Assembly (NCBI GenBank): GCA_038249175.1
Contig: JBBRWP010000031.1
Location: forward strand, 1-19,635
Direction of reading: 5' to 3'
Source: JAEWSN01 sp038249175
Lineage (GTDB): Bacteria; Bacillota; Clostridia; DSM-8532
Length of the DNA stretch: 19,635 nt
Position numbers and translations under genes: made by a program. The notes beneath the pieces were generated by a model that searched no databases, was not told where the DNA came from, and saw only the letters and a list, made by a program, of their open reading frames with translations. Below, in pieces: positions 1 to 7,269 of the stretch. The first letter of the stretch is position 1. Every line of letters starts with the position of its first letter.

Positions 1-1314
1 GGTTGGGGCATGGGTGTTTCTACCCTGTGGATTGCCGCAGGCAATGCCATTTTCGGCTGTCTGACAGCCTGGTTGGTCCTTGGCAGACGAACGCGTTCCA
101 TGACACACCGGCTGAATGTTTCTACGATGCCTGAGTTCTTTGCGGAACGTTTTGGCAGTAAAAAATTAAAAATTATGGCCGCATTGACCATTTTTATTTT
201 CCTCGTTCCCTATACGGCTTCTATTTATAAAGGCCTTGGTTTTATGTTTGAATCCGCTTTCGGTATTCCGATGTACGCAGTTGTTTTGGGTATGTCCCTC
301 TTAACAGCTGTTTACTTGCTGCTTGGCGGTTATGTGGCCACGGCCATCAATGACTTTGTACAGGGCATTATTATGTTGGGTGGTGCTGTCATCATGGTCA
401 TCTTTGTGGTCACACATCCGCAAATTGGTGGTGTCTCTGCTGCCTTTGAAAAATTGCGTGAATTTTCGGCACCGCAGGGTGGGTCTTTGACATCTGTCTT
501 TGGACCTGCACCGATGCGGCTACTTGGTTTGGTTATTCTGACCAGCTTTGGTACCTGGGGCATGCCGCAGATGATACACAAATTCTATGCGGTGCGCGAT
601 GACAAAGCCATACGACGCGGTGCGGTTATTTCCACTGTTTTCGCCTTGATCATTGGAGGTGCTGCCTACTTTACCGGTATCTTTGGACGTGTTTTTTTGA
701 ACAATACACCACCGGAAGGCGGCATGGATGCGGTTGTACCGCTTCTGTTGACTGGCACACTGCCGGATGCACTCTTTGGCGTTATTCTGGTGTTGATGCT
801 TTCTGCCTCCATGTCCACACTGGCCTCCCTGGTTTTGGTGTCTTCATCCGTTATTTCTATCGATTTTGTTAAGGGCTTTTTAAAACCGGCCATCACGCAA
901 AAATCGCAAATGAATGTGATGCGCATTTCTTGTGCGGTGTTTATTGGGCTGTCTTTTTTAATGGCCATTTGGTCTATCCCAACCGTCAACGTCTTAATGG
1001 CGCTTTCATGGGGGCTCATTTCCGGCATGTTCCTGGGTCCTTACCTGTTTGGGCTGTACTGGAAGGGCACCACAAGGATGGGTGTATGGGCAGGCTTCGC
1101 CGTTGGTTTCTTTACAATGCTTATTGGTGTTATGATAGAATTGCCAAAGGTCGGCGGCGATTTTGGCAAAGTGTTTACCCCCGGTATTGGCTCGGTGGCA
1201 ATGGTACTGTCAGTCATTGTTGTACCGGTCGTTAGCCTGCTCACCAAGAAGCTGGAAACGGTTCATCTGGAAAAGGCGTTTGGAAAGCAGGAAGAAACTT
1301 CGAAAGTTGCATAG
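1..1314 (+). CDS. Sodium:solute symporter (SSS family), 5' end outside window
   Basis: Probable Na+-coupled uptake permease of the inner membrane. The reading frame is open from base 1 (G-W-G before the first ATG at 10), and the visible N-terminus starts in what is normally the second or third membrane helix of SSS proteins, so the true start lies upstream; the ATG at 10 is probably internal. About 437 residues are visible, against roughly 480-520 for a full member. The protein is a run of long hydrophobic helices. It includes the family-like stretch STMPEFFAERFGSKKLK after the first visible helix and a LLGGYVATAINDFVQGIIM segment, typical of SSS helix 5. The substrate cannot be read from sequence. 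The neighbouring paaK and iorAB suggest an aromatic acid or amino acid, but that is inference. A gap of 282 bp separates it from paaK, filled largely by hairpins. Confidence 0.85.
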   Translation, partial: GWGMGVSTLWIAAGNAIFGCLTAWLVLGRRTRSMTHRLNVSTMPEFFAERFGSKKLKIMAALTIFIFLVPYTASIYKGLGFMFESAFGIPMYAVVLGMSLLTAVYLLLGGYVATAINDFVQGIIMLGGAVIMVIFVVTHPQIGGVSAAFEKLREFSAPQGGSLTSVFGPAPMRLLGLVILTSFGTWGMPQMIHKFYAVRDDKAIRRGAVISTVFALIIGGAAYFTGIFGRVFLNNTPPEGGMDAVVPLLLTGTLPDALFGVILVLMLSASMSTLASLVLVSSSVISIDFVKGFLKPAITQKSQMNVMRISCAVFIGLSFLMAIWSIPTVNVLMALSWGLISGMFLGPYLFGLYWKGTTRMGVWAGFAVGFFTMLIGVMIELPKVGGDFGKVFTPGIGSVAMVLSVIVVPVVSLLTKKLETVHLEKAFGKQEETSKVA

Positions 1315-1391
1315 CCTTGGATATTTATTTGGTTTTTTCATCATTGATATAAGTATCTTTAAACCAATGATTGTTTCTGGTGTAAAAACCC

Positions 1392-1560
1392 CGATTTCGG
1401 CTCCGGAGGGGCTGAAATTGATTGAAAATGACCCATTTCAGGCCAATATCGCGGTCTACCAGTACAATGCGGCGCATTGTACTGCCGATAACGCCACGAT
1501 TTGGCACCAAATTGGTTCGTTTTCGGGTTCTTACGGTAGAATCATGATTACATTTGTAAT
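1392..1560. repeat. Intergenic cluster of consecutive hairpins
   Basis: Between the symporter and paaK I can fold several adjacent inverted repeats. 1392-1404 pairs with 1408-1420 (13 bp with G-T wobbles, triloop GGA). 1423-1430 pairs with 1434-1440 (one bulge). 1460-1470 pairs with 1474-1484 (CAGTACAATGC, perfect, triloop GGC), with a possible outer extension TATC..GG/CC..GATA. A short ATTTGG/CCAAAT lies around 1500-1513, and ATTAC/GTAAT at 1547-1560. None is followed by a convincing T-tract, so they are not classical terminators. No protein-coding signal is seen in 1315-1596. The role is unknown; the architecture resembles the clusters at 13163-13340 and 19292-19460. Confidence 0.6.
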
Positions 1561-1596
1561 TTGACACGAGAGAGTGTGAATTGAAAGGGTTTTATC

Positions 1597-2916
1597 ATGA
1601 GCACCATTTGGAATAGGGAAATTGAATGTATGAACCGTCGGGACATGGCTGCTTTGCAGTTGGATAGACTGAAAAACATGGTGCACCGCTGCTACAGGCA
1701 AGTGCCCATGTATACCAGAAAGTTTGATGCCATTGGGCTAAAACCAGAACACATCCAGACGTTGGCGGACATTGATAAAATTCCATTTACCACCAAAGAC
1801 GATCTGCGTGATAATTATCCTTTCGATTTGTTTGCGGTACCGCAAAAAGAAATTGTGCGCCTGCATGCCTCTTCCGGCACGACCGGGAAACCCATCGTTG
1901 TCGGCTATACCAAAAATGACATGGATACGTGGACAGAAGGTGTGGCACGACTGATTGTTGCAGCCGGTGCTTCTGCAGATGATACAGCACAGGTTTGTTT
2001 TGGCTATGGCATGTTTACCGGTGGTTTTGGTTTGCATTACGGTTTGGAACGGATTGGCGCAACCGTCATCCCGGCATCCGGCGGCAACTCGGAACGTCAG
2101 ATGATGTACCTGCAGGATTTTGGAACGACGGTTTTGGTCAGCACTCCTTCTTATGCCCTCTACCTGGCAGAAATTGCGGATGAAATGGGTTTGGATAAAA
2201 AGAAACTGAAACTGCGTCTCGGCCTCTTCGGCGGAGAAGGGCATACCCCGGAAATGCGGCAAGAAATTGAAAGCCGGTGGGGCATTCTGGCCACGGAAAA
2301 CTATGGTCTCAGTGAAATTACCGGTCCCGGGGTATCCGGTGAGTGTACAATTCAGGAAGGTATGCACATCAATGAAGATTTATATTACCCTGAAATTGTG
2401 GATCAGGACAGTTTAAAGCCGATAGGTTATGGTGCTGAAGGCGAGATTGTTTTAACCACACTCACCAAAGAAGGTATCCCCATGCTGCGTTACCGCACGA
2501 AGGATATTTCTGAACTGGATTCTGAACCGTGTAAATGTGGTCGCCATTCTGTGCGCATGAAGAAAATTAAAGGACGTACCGATGATATGCTGATTATTCG
2601 CGGCGTGAATGTGTTTCCATCCCAAATTGAGAGTGTACTGGTTGGTACAGCCCACATTGGACCACATTATCAAATTGTGGTGACCAAAGAAGGTTATATG
2701 GATAAGATCGAGGTGCAGGTGGAACTTCTGGATGGTTCACTCCTTGATCGGTATCGTGAATTGGAAAAGCTGGAAGCCGGCATTCGACATCAACTGCGGA
2801 CGGTTCTGCAAATTGAAGCAAAGGTAAAACTTGTGAACCCGAAATCCATTGAACGGACCACCGGAAAAGCAAAACATGTCCTGGACATGCGGGAGAAGAA
2901 GAATATTAATCACTGA
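1597..2916 (+). CDS. paaK: Phenylacetate-CoA ligase (AMP-forming)
   Basis: Cytosolic adenylate-forming enzyme that activates phenylacetate or a related aryl-acetate to its CoA thioester using ATP. At 439 residues it has the usual PaaK length. Visible motifs are the P-loop-like ASSGTTGK (91-98), the FGGEGHTPEM region (211-220), TENYGLSE (233-240), and the hinge and C-terminal domain GRTDDMLIIRGVNVFP (326-341). TTGKAK near 421-426 should carry the catalytic lysine (K424). An AAAGGG ribosome binding site at 1584-1589 supports the ATG at 1597. With iorAB downstream it fits an aryl-pyruvate/aryl-acetate pathway of amino acid fermentation; it could also work on indoleacetate or hydroxyphenylacetate. 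Its last ~70 bp form the first copy of a tandem repeat that continues past the stop codon. Confidence 0.93.
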   Translation: MSTIWNREIECMNRRDMAALQLDRLKNMVHRCYRQVPMYTRKFDAIGLKPEHIQTLADIDKIPFTTKDDLRDNYPFDLFAVPQKEIVRLHASSGTTGKPIVVGYTKNDMDTWTEGVARLIVAAGASADDTAQVCFGYGMFTGGFGLHYGLERIGATVIPASGGNSERQMMYLQDFGTTVLVSTPSYALYLAEIADEMGLDKKKLKLRLGLFGGEGHTPEMRQEIESRWGILATENYGLSEITGPGVSGECTIQEGMHINEDLYYPEIVDQDSLKPIGYGAEGEIVLTTLTKEGIPMLRYRTKDISELDSEPCKCGRHSVRMKKIKGRTDDMLIIRGVNVFPSQIESVLVGTAHIGPHYQIVVTKEGYMDKIEVQVELLDGSLLDRYRELEKLEAGIRHQLRTVLQIEAKVKLVNPKSIERTTGKAKHVLDMREKKNINH

Positions 2917-3085
2917 TATAATGCCATTCGTGGATGAAACCATTGAACGGACCACTGCAAAGCAAAGTATGTCCTGGACATGCGGGAGAAGAAGAATACT
3001 AATCACTGATAAAATGCCATTCGTGGATGAAACCATTGAACGGACCACTGCAAAGCAAAGCATGTCCTGAACATGCAGGAGAAAA
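2847..3085 (+). repeat. Tandem triplication of the paaK 3' end (~93-bp unit)
   Basis: Three head-to-tail copies begin at 2847, 2941 and 3034, giving spacings of 94 and 93 bp. The third is partial and fades after about 3080. Each starts with CATTGAACGGACCAC and contains ATGTCCTG and a purine-rich GGAGAA block. Copies 1 and 2 end with GCCATTCGTGGATGAAAC. Copy 1 encodes the functional C-terminus of PaaK, including the TTGK motif and stop. Copies 2 and 3 have lost one base near the start and share CTGCAAAGCAAAG, so they are closer to each other than to copy 1. The purine block at the end of copy 3 merges into the iorA ribosome binding site. One frame stays open across all three units, but it lacks its own start signal and I do not call it a gene. 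Confidence 0.93.
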
Positions 3086-3098
3086 GGGAGAATAACAC

Positions 3099-4835
3099 AT
3101 GAAAAAACTGCTCTTAGGGAACGAAGCTATTGCTCGTGGAGTTTTTGAGGCGGGCGCAACGGTATCGTCTGCCTACCCTGGAACACCCAGTACAGAAATT
3201 TCTGAATATATGGCCACGTATGACGAAATTGATGCGGAATGGGCGCCAAACGAAAAAGTAGCATTGGAAGTGGCGATTGGTGCTTCAATTGCCGGCGCAC
3301 GATCTGCTTGTGCCATGAAACATGTGGGCTTGAATGTGGCAGCAGATCCTTTGTTCACAGCAGCTTATACCGGTGTGAACGGTGGACTGGTTATTTTTGT
3401 AGCGGACGATCCAGGTATGCACAGCTCTCAAAATGAACAGGACACCCGTCTCATTGCCAAAGCAGCAAAAATACCAGTTTTGGAACCGTCGGACAGCCAG
3501 GAATGTAAAGATTTTGCCATTGCGGCATTTCATATCAGTGAGCAGTTTGATACCCCGGTCATTGTGCGCTTAACCACCCGCGTGGCGCACTCACAGAGTC
3601 TGGTCGAGATGAATGAACGGGAAGTTTTTCCTTTAAAACCGTATGTGAAAGATCCCGGTAAGTTCGTTATGATGCCTGCCATGGCGAAAAAACGTCATGT
3701 GGTGGTGGAAGAACACCTGGAACAACTGGCTGCTTATAGCAATGTGTCTGATATGAATCGGGTAGAAGATACCGGTTCCAATATCGGTATTATTACCAGC
3801 GGCATTGCTTATGAGTATGCAAAGGAAGCCTTTCCGGAAGCCAATTATTTAAAAATAGGATTGATGTTTCCCTTGCCGGACCAATTGATGAAAGATTTTG
3901 CAGCGAAAGTAAAAACTCTCTTTGTGATCGAAGAACTGGAACCCTTTATCGAAGACCGTTGCGTGCAGTTGGGTCTGGACGTGATTGGTAAATCAAAGCT
4001 TCCCCTGGTCGGAGAGTATAGTACGCAGCTGATCAAAGAATGTCTATTGAATGAACCTTGGGAAAAAAACCATGAGATTATCGCCACAGCCCCGGTTCGC
4101 CCACCGGTGATGTGTGCTGGATGCCCGCACCGCGGTCTCTTTTATATCTTGAAAAAGAATCGGCTGACGGTGACCGGTGACATCGGTTGCTATACATTGT
4201 CTGCATTACCGCCATTGGAAACGCTGGATACCTGCGTGTGCATGGGGGCCTCTATCGGTATGGCCCATGGCATGGAAAAAGCACTCGGGAAAGATGCCAT
4301 GCGAAAAACTGTGGCTGTCATCGGCGATTCCACTTTTATTCACAGTGGCATCACGGGCCTCATTGATGTGGTGTATAACAGTGGTACATCCACGGTCATC
4401 ATTTTGGATAACTCCATTACCGGTATGACTGGCCATCAGGAAAACCCCACCACCGGCAAAACCCTGAAAGGGAAAAAAACCAAACAGGTGGATCTGGTGA
4501 AACTTTGCCAGGCAATTGGGGTGGAACGTGTTCGCGTGGTAGATCCATTTAATCTCGAAGAAACCGAACAGGCCGTCAAAGAGGAAATTGCCGCGGAAGA
4601 ACCCTCCGTCATCATCACAAAACGGCCCTGCGCTTTATTAAAAACCGCCACCTTCAAAGGACAGCTGAAGATTAACCCGGATAAGTGCCGGAACTGTAAG
4701 GCCTGCAAACGGATTGGCTGCCCGGCCATTGTGGACCGCGGAGACCATATGGAAGTGAATATCGCCCTTTGTGTCGGCTGCCAATTGTGCAAAAATCTCT
4801 GTAAATTTGATGCCTTTGAACCGGCAGAGGCCTAA
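3099..4835 (+). CDS. iorA: Indolepyruvate:ferredoxin oxidoreductase, alpha subunit
   Basis: Large subunit of the thiamine-diphosphate enzyme that oxidatively decarboxylates aryl-pyruvates (indole-, phenyl- and hydroxyphenylpyruvate) to aryl-acetyl-CoA and reduces ferredoxin. It has 578 residues, within the family's usual size. The N-terminal pyrimidine-binding domain shows GNEAIARGVFEAG and SAYPGTPSTEISE. CAGCPHRG lies at 339-346. The ThDP/Mg site is GDSTFIHSG (from 409) with DNSITGMTG (from 437). The C-terminal ferredoxin domain carries two cysteine sets: C530/C533/C536/C541 (CX2CX2CX4C) and C558/C561/C564/C568 (CX2CX2CX3C). The start ATG is preceded by AGGGAG at 3085-3090. It is placed between paaK and iorB, consistent with one transcript, although 189 bp separate it from iorB. 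Confidence 0.96.
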   Translation: MKKLLLGNEAIARGVFEAGATVSSAYPGTPSTEISEYMATYDEIDAEWAPNEKVALEVAIGASIAGARSACAMKHVGLNVAADPLFTAAYTGVNGGLVIFVADDPGMHSSQNEQDTRLIAKAAKIPVLEPSDSQECKDFAIAAFHISEQFDTPVIVRLTTRVAHSQSLVEMNEREVFPLKPYVKDPGKFVMMPAMAKKRHVVVEEHLEQLAAYSNVSDMNRVEDTGSNIGIITSGIAYEYAKEAFPEANYLKIGLMFPLPDQLMKDFAAKVKTLFVIEELEPFIEDRCVQLGLDVIGKSKLPLVGEYSTQLIKECLLNEPWEKNHEIIATAPVRPPVMCAGCPHRGLFYILKKNRLTVTGDIGCYTLSALPPLETLDTCVCMGASIGMAHGMEKALGKDAMRKTVAVIGDSTFIHSGITGLIDVVYNSGTSTVIILDNSITGMTGHQENPTTGKTLKGKKTKQVDLVKLCQAIGVERVRVVDPFNLEETEQAVKEEIAAEEPSVIITKRPCALLKTATFKGQLKINPDKCRNCKACKRIGCPAIVDRGDHMEVNIALCVGCQLCKNLCKFDAFEPAEA

Positions 4836-5024
4836 GGGACGTCTTGGTAAATCGTAATGGGTATGATGACAATTACAGTGAACGTCACGACAATGCCCGT
4901 GAAGGAGATCCTGTCGAAACAACAGAGCGGCTTGGGCTGATATGCCAGGTCATTGACGTTAATGTGGCATACAGGTGGTTCATGGTAGAAGACTATGGAA
5001 AAGAGGAAGGGACGGTAGCATCCG
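4836..5024. other. Unusually long iorA-iorB spacer with one hairpin
   Basis: The spacer holds 189 bp. An open frame crosses from 4844 into iorB, but it has no ribosome binding site and its translation resembles no protein I know. An inverted repeat TATGCCA (4941-4947) / TGGCATA (4965-4971) has an inner CATT/AATG stem and a GGT bulge. The two subunits form one complex and their genes usually touch or overlap, so the spacer may contain an internal regulatory or processing site, or be inserted DNA. Confidence 0.45.
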
Positions 5025-5600
5025 ATGAAAAACACATCGATTATGATTGTTGGGGTTGGGGGTCAGGGGACCCTTTTGACCAGTAAAATATTGGGCCATG
5101 TCGCAGTTTCAAGTGGTTTGGATGCCAAAGTCAGTGAAGTGCATGGCATGTCGCAGCGAGGCGGCAGTGTGGTTACCTATGTGAAAATGGGCGAGAAAAT
5201 CCATTCTCCACTGGTTGAAAAAGGAGAAGCAGATGTGTTGCTTTGCTTTGAACAGCTAGAAGCGTTACGTTGGATTGACTATGCCAGAAAAGATGGCGTG
5301 ATTGTGGTGAATGAGCAAAAAATTGACCCGATGCCGGTCATTCTGGGTGTTGCGAAGTATCCGGAAAATGTTTTGCCTGAAATACAAAACAATTTCTCCA
5401 ATGTTTTGACCGTCCCGGCACTAATGATGGCCAAGGCCTGCGGCAGCATGAAGGCCGTAAATGTGGTGATGATTGGCGTAATGGCTCAGAAAATGGACTT
5501 CCCGAAGGAAGTGTGGCTTGAGGCCATACGGCAGAATGTGAAGCCGCAGTTTGTGGACATGAACCTCTGTGCGTTTGAATCAGGATATGGTTATCGATAG
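5025..5600 (+). CDS. iorB: Indolepyruvate:ferredoxin oxidoreductase, beta subunit
   Basis: Small gamma-type subunit that pairs with IorA to form the aryl-pyruvate:ferredoxin oxidoreductase. It has 191 residues, normal for IorB. Near the N-terminus is the glycine-rich GVGGQG (10-15), followed by EVHGMSQRGG (38-47), the signature of the 2-oxoacid:ferredoxin oxidoreductase gamma domain. The ATG at 5025 has a rather distant purine block (AGGAAGGG, about 5004-5011), so translation may be weak or coupled in some other way. A strong bidirectional terminator lies ~120 bp downstream, closing the paaK-ior unit. Confidence 0.95.
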   Translation: MKNTSIMIVGVGGQGTLLTSKILGHVAVSSGLDAKVSEVHGMSQRGGSVVTYVKMGEKIHSPLVEKGEADVLLCFEQLEALRWIDYARKDGVIVVNEQKIDPMPVILGVAKYPENVLPEIQNNFSNVLTVPALMMAKACGSMKAVNVVMIGVMAQKMDFPKEVWLEAIRQNVKPQFVDMNLCAFESGYGYR

Positions 5601-5720
5601 TGGAAAAGAAGAAATTTTTTCATCGAACGGGAAGGCATTATGCCATTTGGTGGGAATCGTGTACTGTTTGGTGCATGTATTGCAAACAATGTAGTGTCTT
5701 TATCTTATAAGAAAACAAAA

Positions 5721-5754
5721 AGAAGCCGTTCAACATATGAACGGCTTCTTTTTT
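5721..5754. terminator. Bidirectional Rho-independent terminator
   Basis: A perfect 12-bp stem AGAAGCCGTTCA (5721-5732) / TGAACGGCTTCT (5738-5749), loop ACATA, is followed by T's to 5754 on the plus strand. On the minus strand the stem is followed by TTTTGTTTTC. It can end both iorB (plus) and the convergent aldo/keto reductase gene (minus). Confidence 0.9.
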
Positions 5755-5791
5755 AGGTTTGTCAATTTTCAATAATGTCTGCGGCCTTGGA

Positions 5792-6904
5792 CTAGTAGAT
5801 AGCCTTATCAGCCAACTTATAGTCAGCAATGCTCAGCTTGCGCACAATATCGATATTGTAGGGGCACTTGGGGGTACAAAGGCCGCAAGTGGTGCAGGCA
5901 TCGGCCTTTACGGTCAACTGACTGTATTCTTGCCTTGCCCGTTCTCCGTTTCCAAACCAGGATTTCAGGCGCTCCCTCAAAGCAAAATCGGCCGTGTCTG
6001 TAATCGTGCCGGTGGCCATTTGCCTGTCAAAATAGCCTTCCAGCTTGAATATTTCAGGGATATTAATGTTTTCCGGACAGGGCAGGCACTTGTTGCACTG
6101 TCGACAAACGTAATAGCCCAGTTCTGGTGCATCCATATACAAACGCTCTTTTTCTTCATCTGTCATGGGAGAGAAGCTTTCTGCATAGGAAAGGTCTGCA
6201 GCAAGCATTTCCTGGTTGTTGATACCGGCAACAACAATAGAGACATCCTGGCTGAAAGCATAACGGAAAGCCTGTTCAGCAGAACGGTAGAGAAGACCAT
6301 CTGCGACTGGTTTCATCAATATGATGGCTACATTCTTTTCTTTTGCCAGTGGCATCAGCGTTTCTTCAATTTCCGGGAAATTAAATCGGTCATAATAGTT
6401 GATTGTAGACATGACAGCACGGAAAGGATAGCGTTTCAGAGCTTCGACGAGGACGTCCGGTTGGCCGTGCATAGATATGCCAATAAAGCGCACTTTACCT
6501 TCTTTGACAGCTTGTTCAGCGCCTTCAATGGCACCGCCCGGGGCTAAAATTGTGTCCAAATCGGACATGCTCCCCACGCCATGCATCAGCAACACATCCA
6601 CATGGTCTGTCTTCAGGTTGGTCAGGCTTCTATTTAGAGAAGCCAAGCAGCCTGCCTTGTCACGGTCTCCGGTTTTTGTAACAAGGACATAGTCGTTACG
6701 GCGGTGTGAAACTGCCAGGCCGATTTTGCGCTCGGACTCACCATTGCCATAACCGGCAGCGGTTTCGATATAGTTGCCGCCGGCGTCGAGGTAGTCATTC
6801 AAAAGCTTCGTTGCGTCCAGCACTGGTATCTCCAAGAGATGAAAGCCTCCGAAACCCAATAGACTTGTTTCTATGTCTGTGTTGCCAAATAAACGTTTTT
6901 GCAT
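5792..6904 (-). CDS. Aldo/keto reductase with C-terminal [4Fe-4S] ferredoxin motifs
   Basis: Predicted cytosolic oxidoreductase of the subgroup that joins an AKR barrel to an iron-sulfur tail. It has 370 residues. AKR tetrad candidates are E47 (in NYIETAAGYG, where most members have Asp), Y52, K77 (VTKTGD) and H108 (LLMHGV). The tail has C267/C270/C273/C276 (CRQCNKCLPCP) and C337/C340/C343/C347 (CTTCGLCTPKCP), so electrons may pass between a carbonyl substrate and ferredoxin instead of, or as well as, NAD(P)H. The start is well supported by GGAGGG six bases before the ATG (complement of 6911-6916). It appears to be a single-gene unit ending at the bidirectional terminator. The substrate is unknown. 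Confidence 0.9.
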   Translation of the reverse strand: MQKRLFGNTDIETSLLGFGGFHLLEIPVLDATKLLNDYLDAGGNYIETAAGYGNGESERKIGLAVSHRRNDYVLVTKTGDRDKAGCLASLNRSLTNLKTDHVDVLLMHGVGSMSDLDTILAPGGAIEGAEQAVKEGKVRFIGISMHGQPDVLVEALKRYPFRAVMSTINYYDRFNFPEIEETLMPLAKEKNVAIILMKPVADGLLYRSAEQAFRYAFSQDVSIVVAGINNQEMLAADLSYAESFSPMTDEEKERLYMDAPELGYYVCRQCNKCLPCPENINIPEIFKLEGYFDRQMATGTITDTADFALRERLKSWFGNGERARQEYSQLTVKADACTTCGLCTPKCPYNIDIVRKLSIADYKLADKAIY

Positions 6905-7174
6905 GTTGAACCCTCCTATAGAATCGTATAAAAATGGGTGAGTTGAATCCGGTGATTGCGTAAGTCTGTGTTTAAACGATCAGAGCATTGCTTCATATAA
7001 TGAAGTAATGCTCTTTGCATTATATCATAGTCTTTATCACTACAGCGTGAGTTTGAATAATTCATTTTTATAATCCTTTATTTATGCGGACTTACAACAA
7101 GTCAGAATCCTCAAAAATGATGCTAGACTTGGCGTAAATATCGAAGTCACGATGTAGTGTTATAAGTTTTTACA
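6905..7174. other. Intergenic region upstream of the aldo/keto reductase, with one hairpin
   Basis: There is no gene here. The notable structure is a near-perfect 14-bp stem (6982-6995 with 7001-7014; AGAGCATTGCTTCA, loop TATAA, one G-T wobble) about 80-110 bp before the reductase start on the minus strand. It has no T-tract on either side, so an operator or a leader hairpin is more likely than a terminator. An AT-rich stretch around 6925-6945 could hold the reductase promoter, but I cannot assign clear -35/-10 boxes. Confidence 0.5.
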
Positions 7175-7224
7175 TGAAAAAAAGAAAAACAGGTCGAAAA
7201 CACAAATCAGTGTCTTTGACCTGT
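7175..7224 (-). terminator. Rho-independent terminator of the TadG-like gene
   Basis: Read on the minus strand, ACAGGTC (7224-7218) and the following bases pair with GTG...GACCTGT ending at 7189, leaving a stem of about 15 bp with a few mismatches. It is followed by TTTTTCTTTTTTT (7188-7175). It lies ~45 bp after the stop codon of the TadG-like gene. Confidence 0.8.
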
Positions 7225-7269
7225 TGCTGTTGGGGTGTTTGTATATCTGGCGCAGGGGAGAACATCTGC

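Noticed and set aside
1561..1600. TTGACA at 1561 as a -35 box for paaK
   Set aside because: No -10 box lies at the right distance; the expected place is occupied by the paaK ribosome binding site.
1738..2367. A 209-codon open frame on the minus strand inside paaK
   Set aside because: It is fully antisense to a clear paaK gene, has no ribosome binding site and shows no family motif.
2849..3070. Open frame running through the three tandem repeat copies
   Set aside because: It starts at a TTG within paaK without a ribosome binding site. The repeats are better explained as duplicated paaK 3' sequence with a one-base loss.
5759..6547. A 262-codon open frame on the plus strand opposite the aldo/keto reductase
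   Set aside because: It is antisense to a gene with intact catalytic and Fe-S motifs and begins inside the terminator region; a shadow frame.
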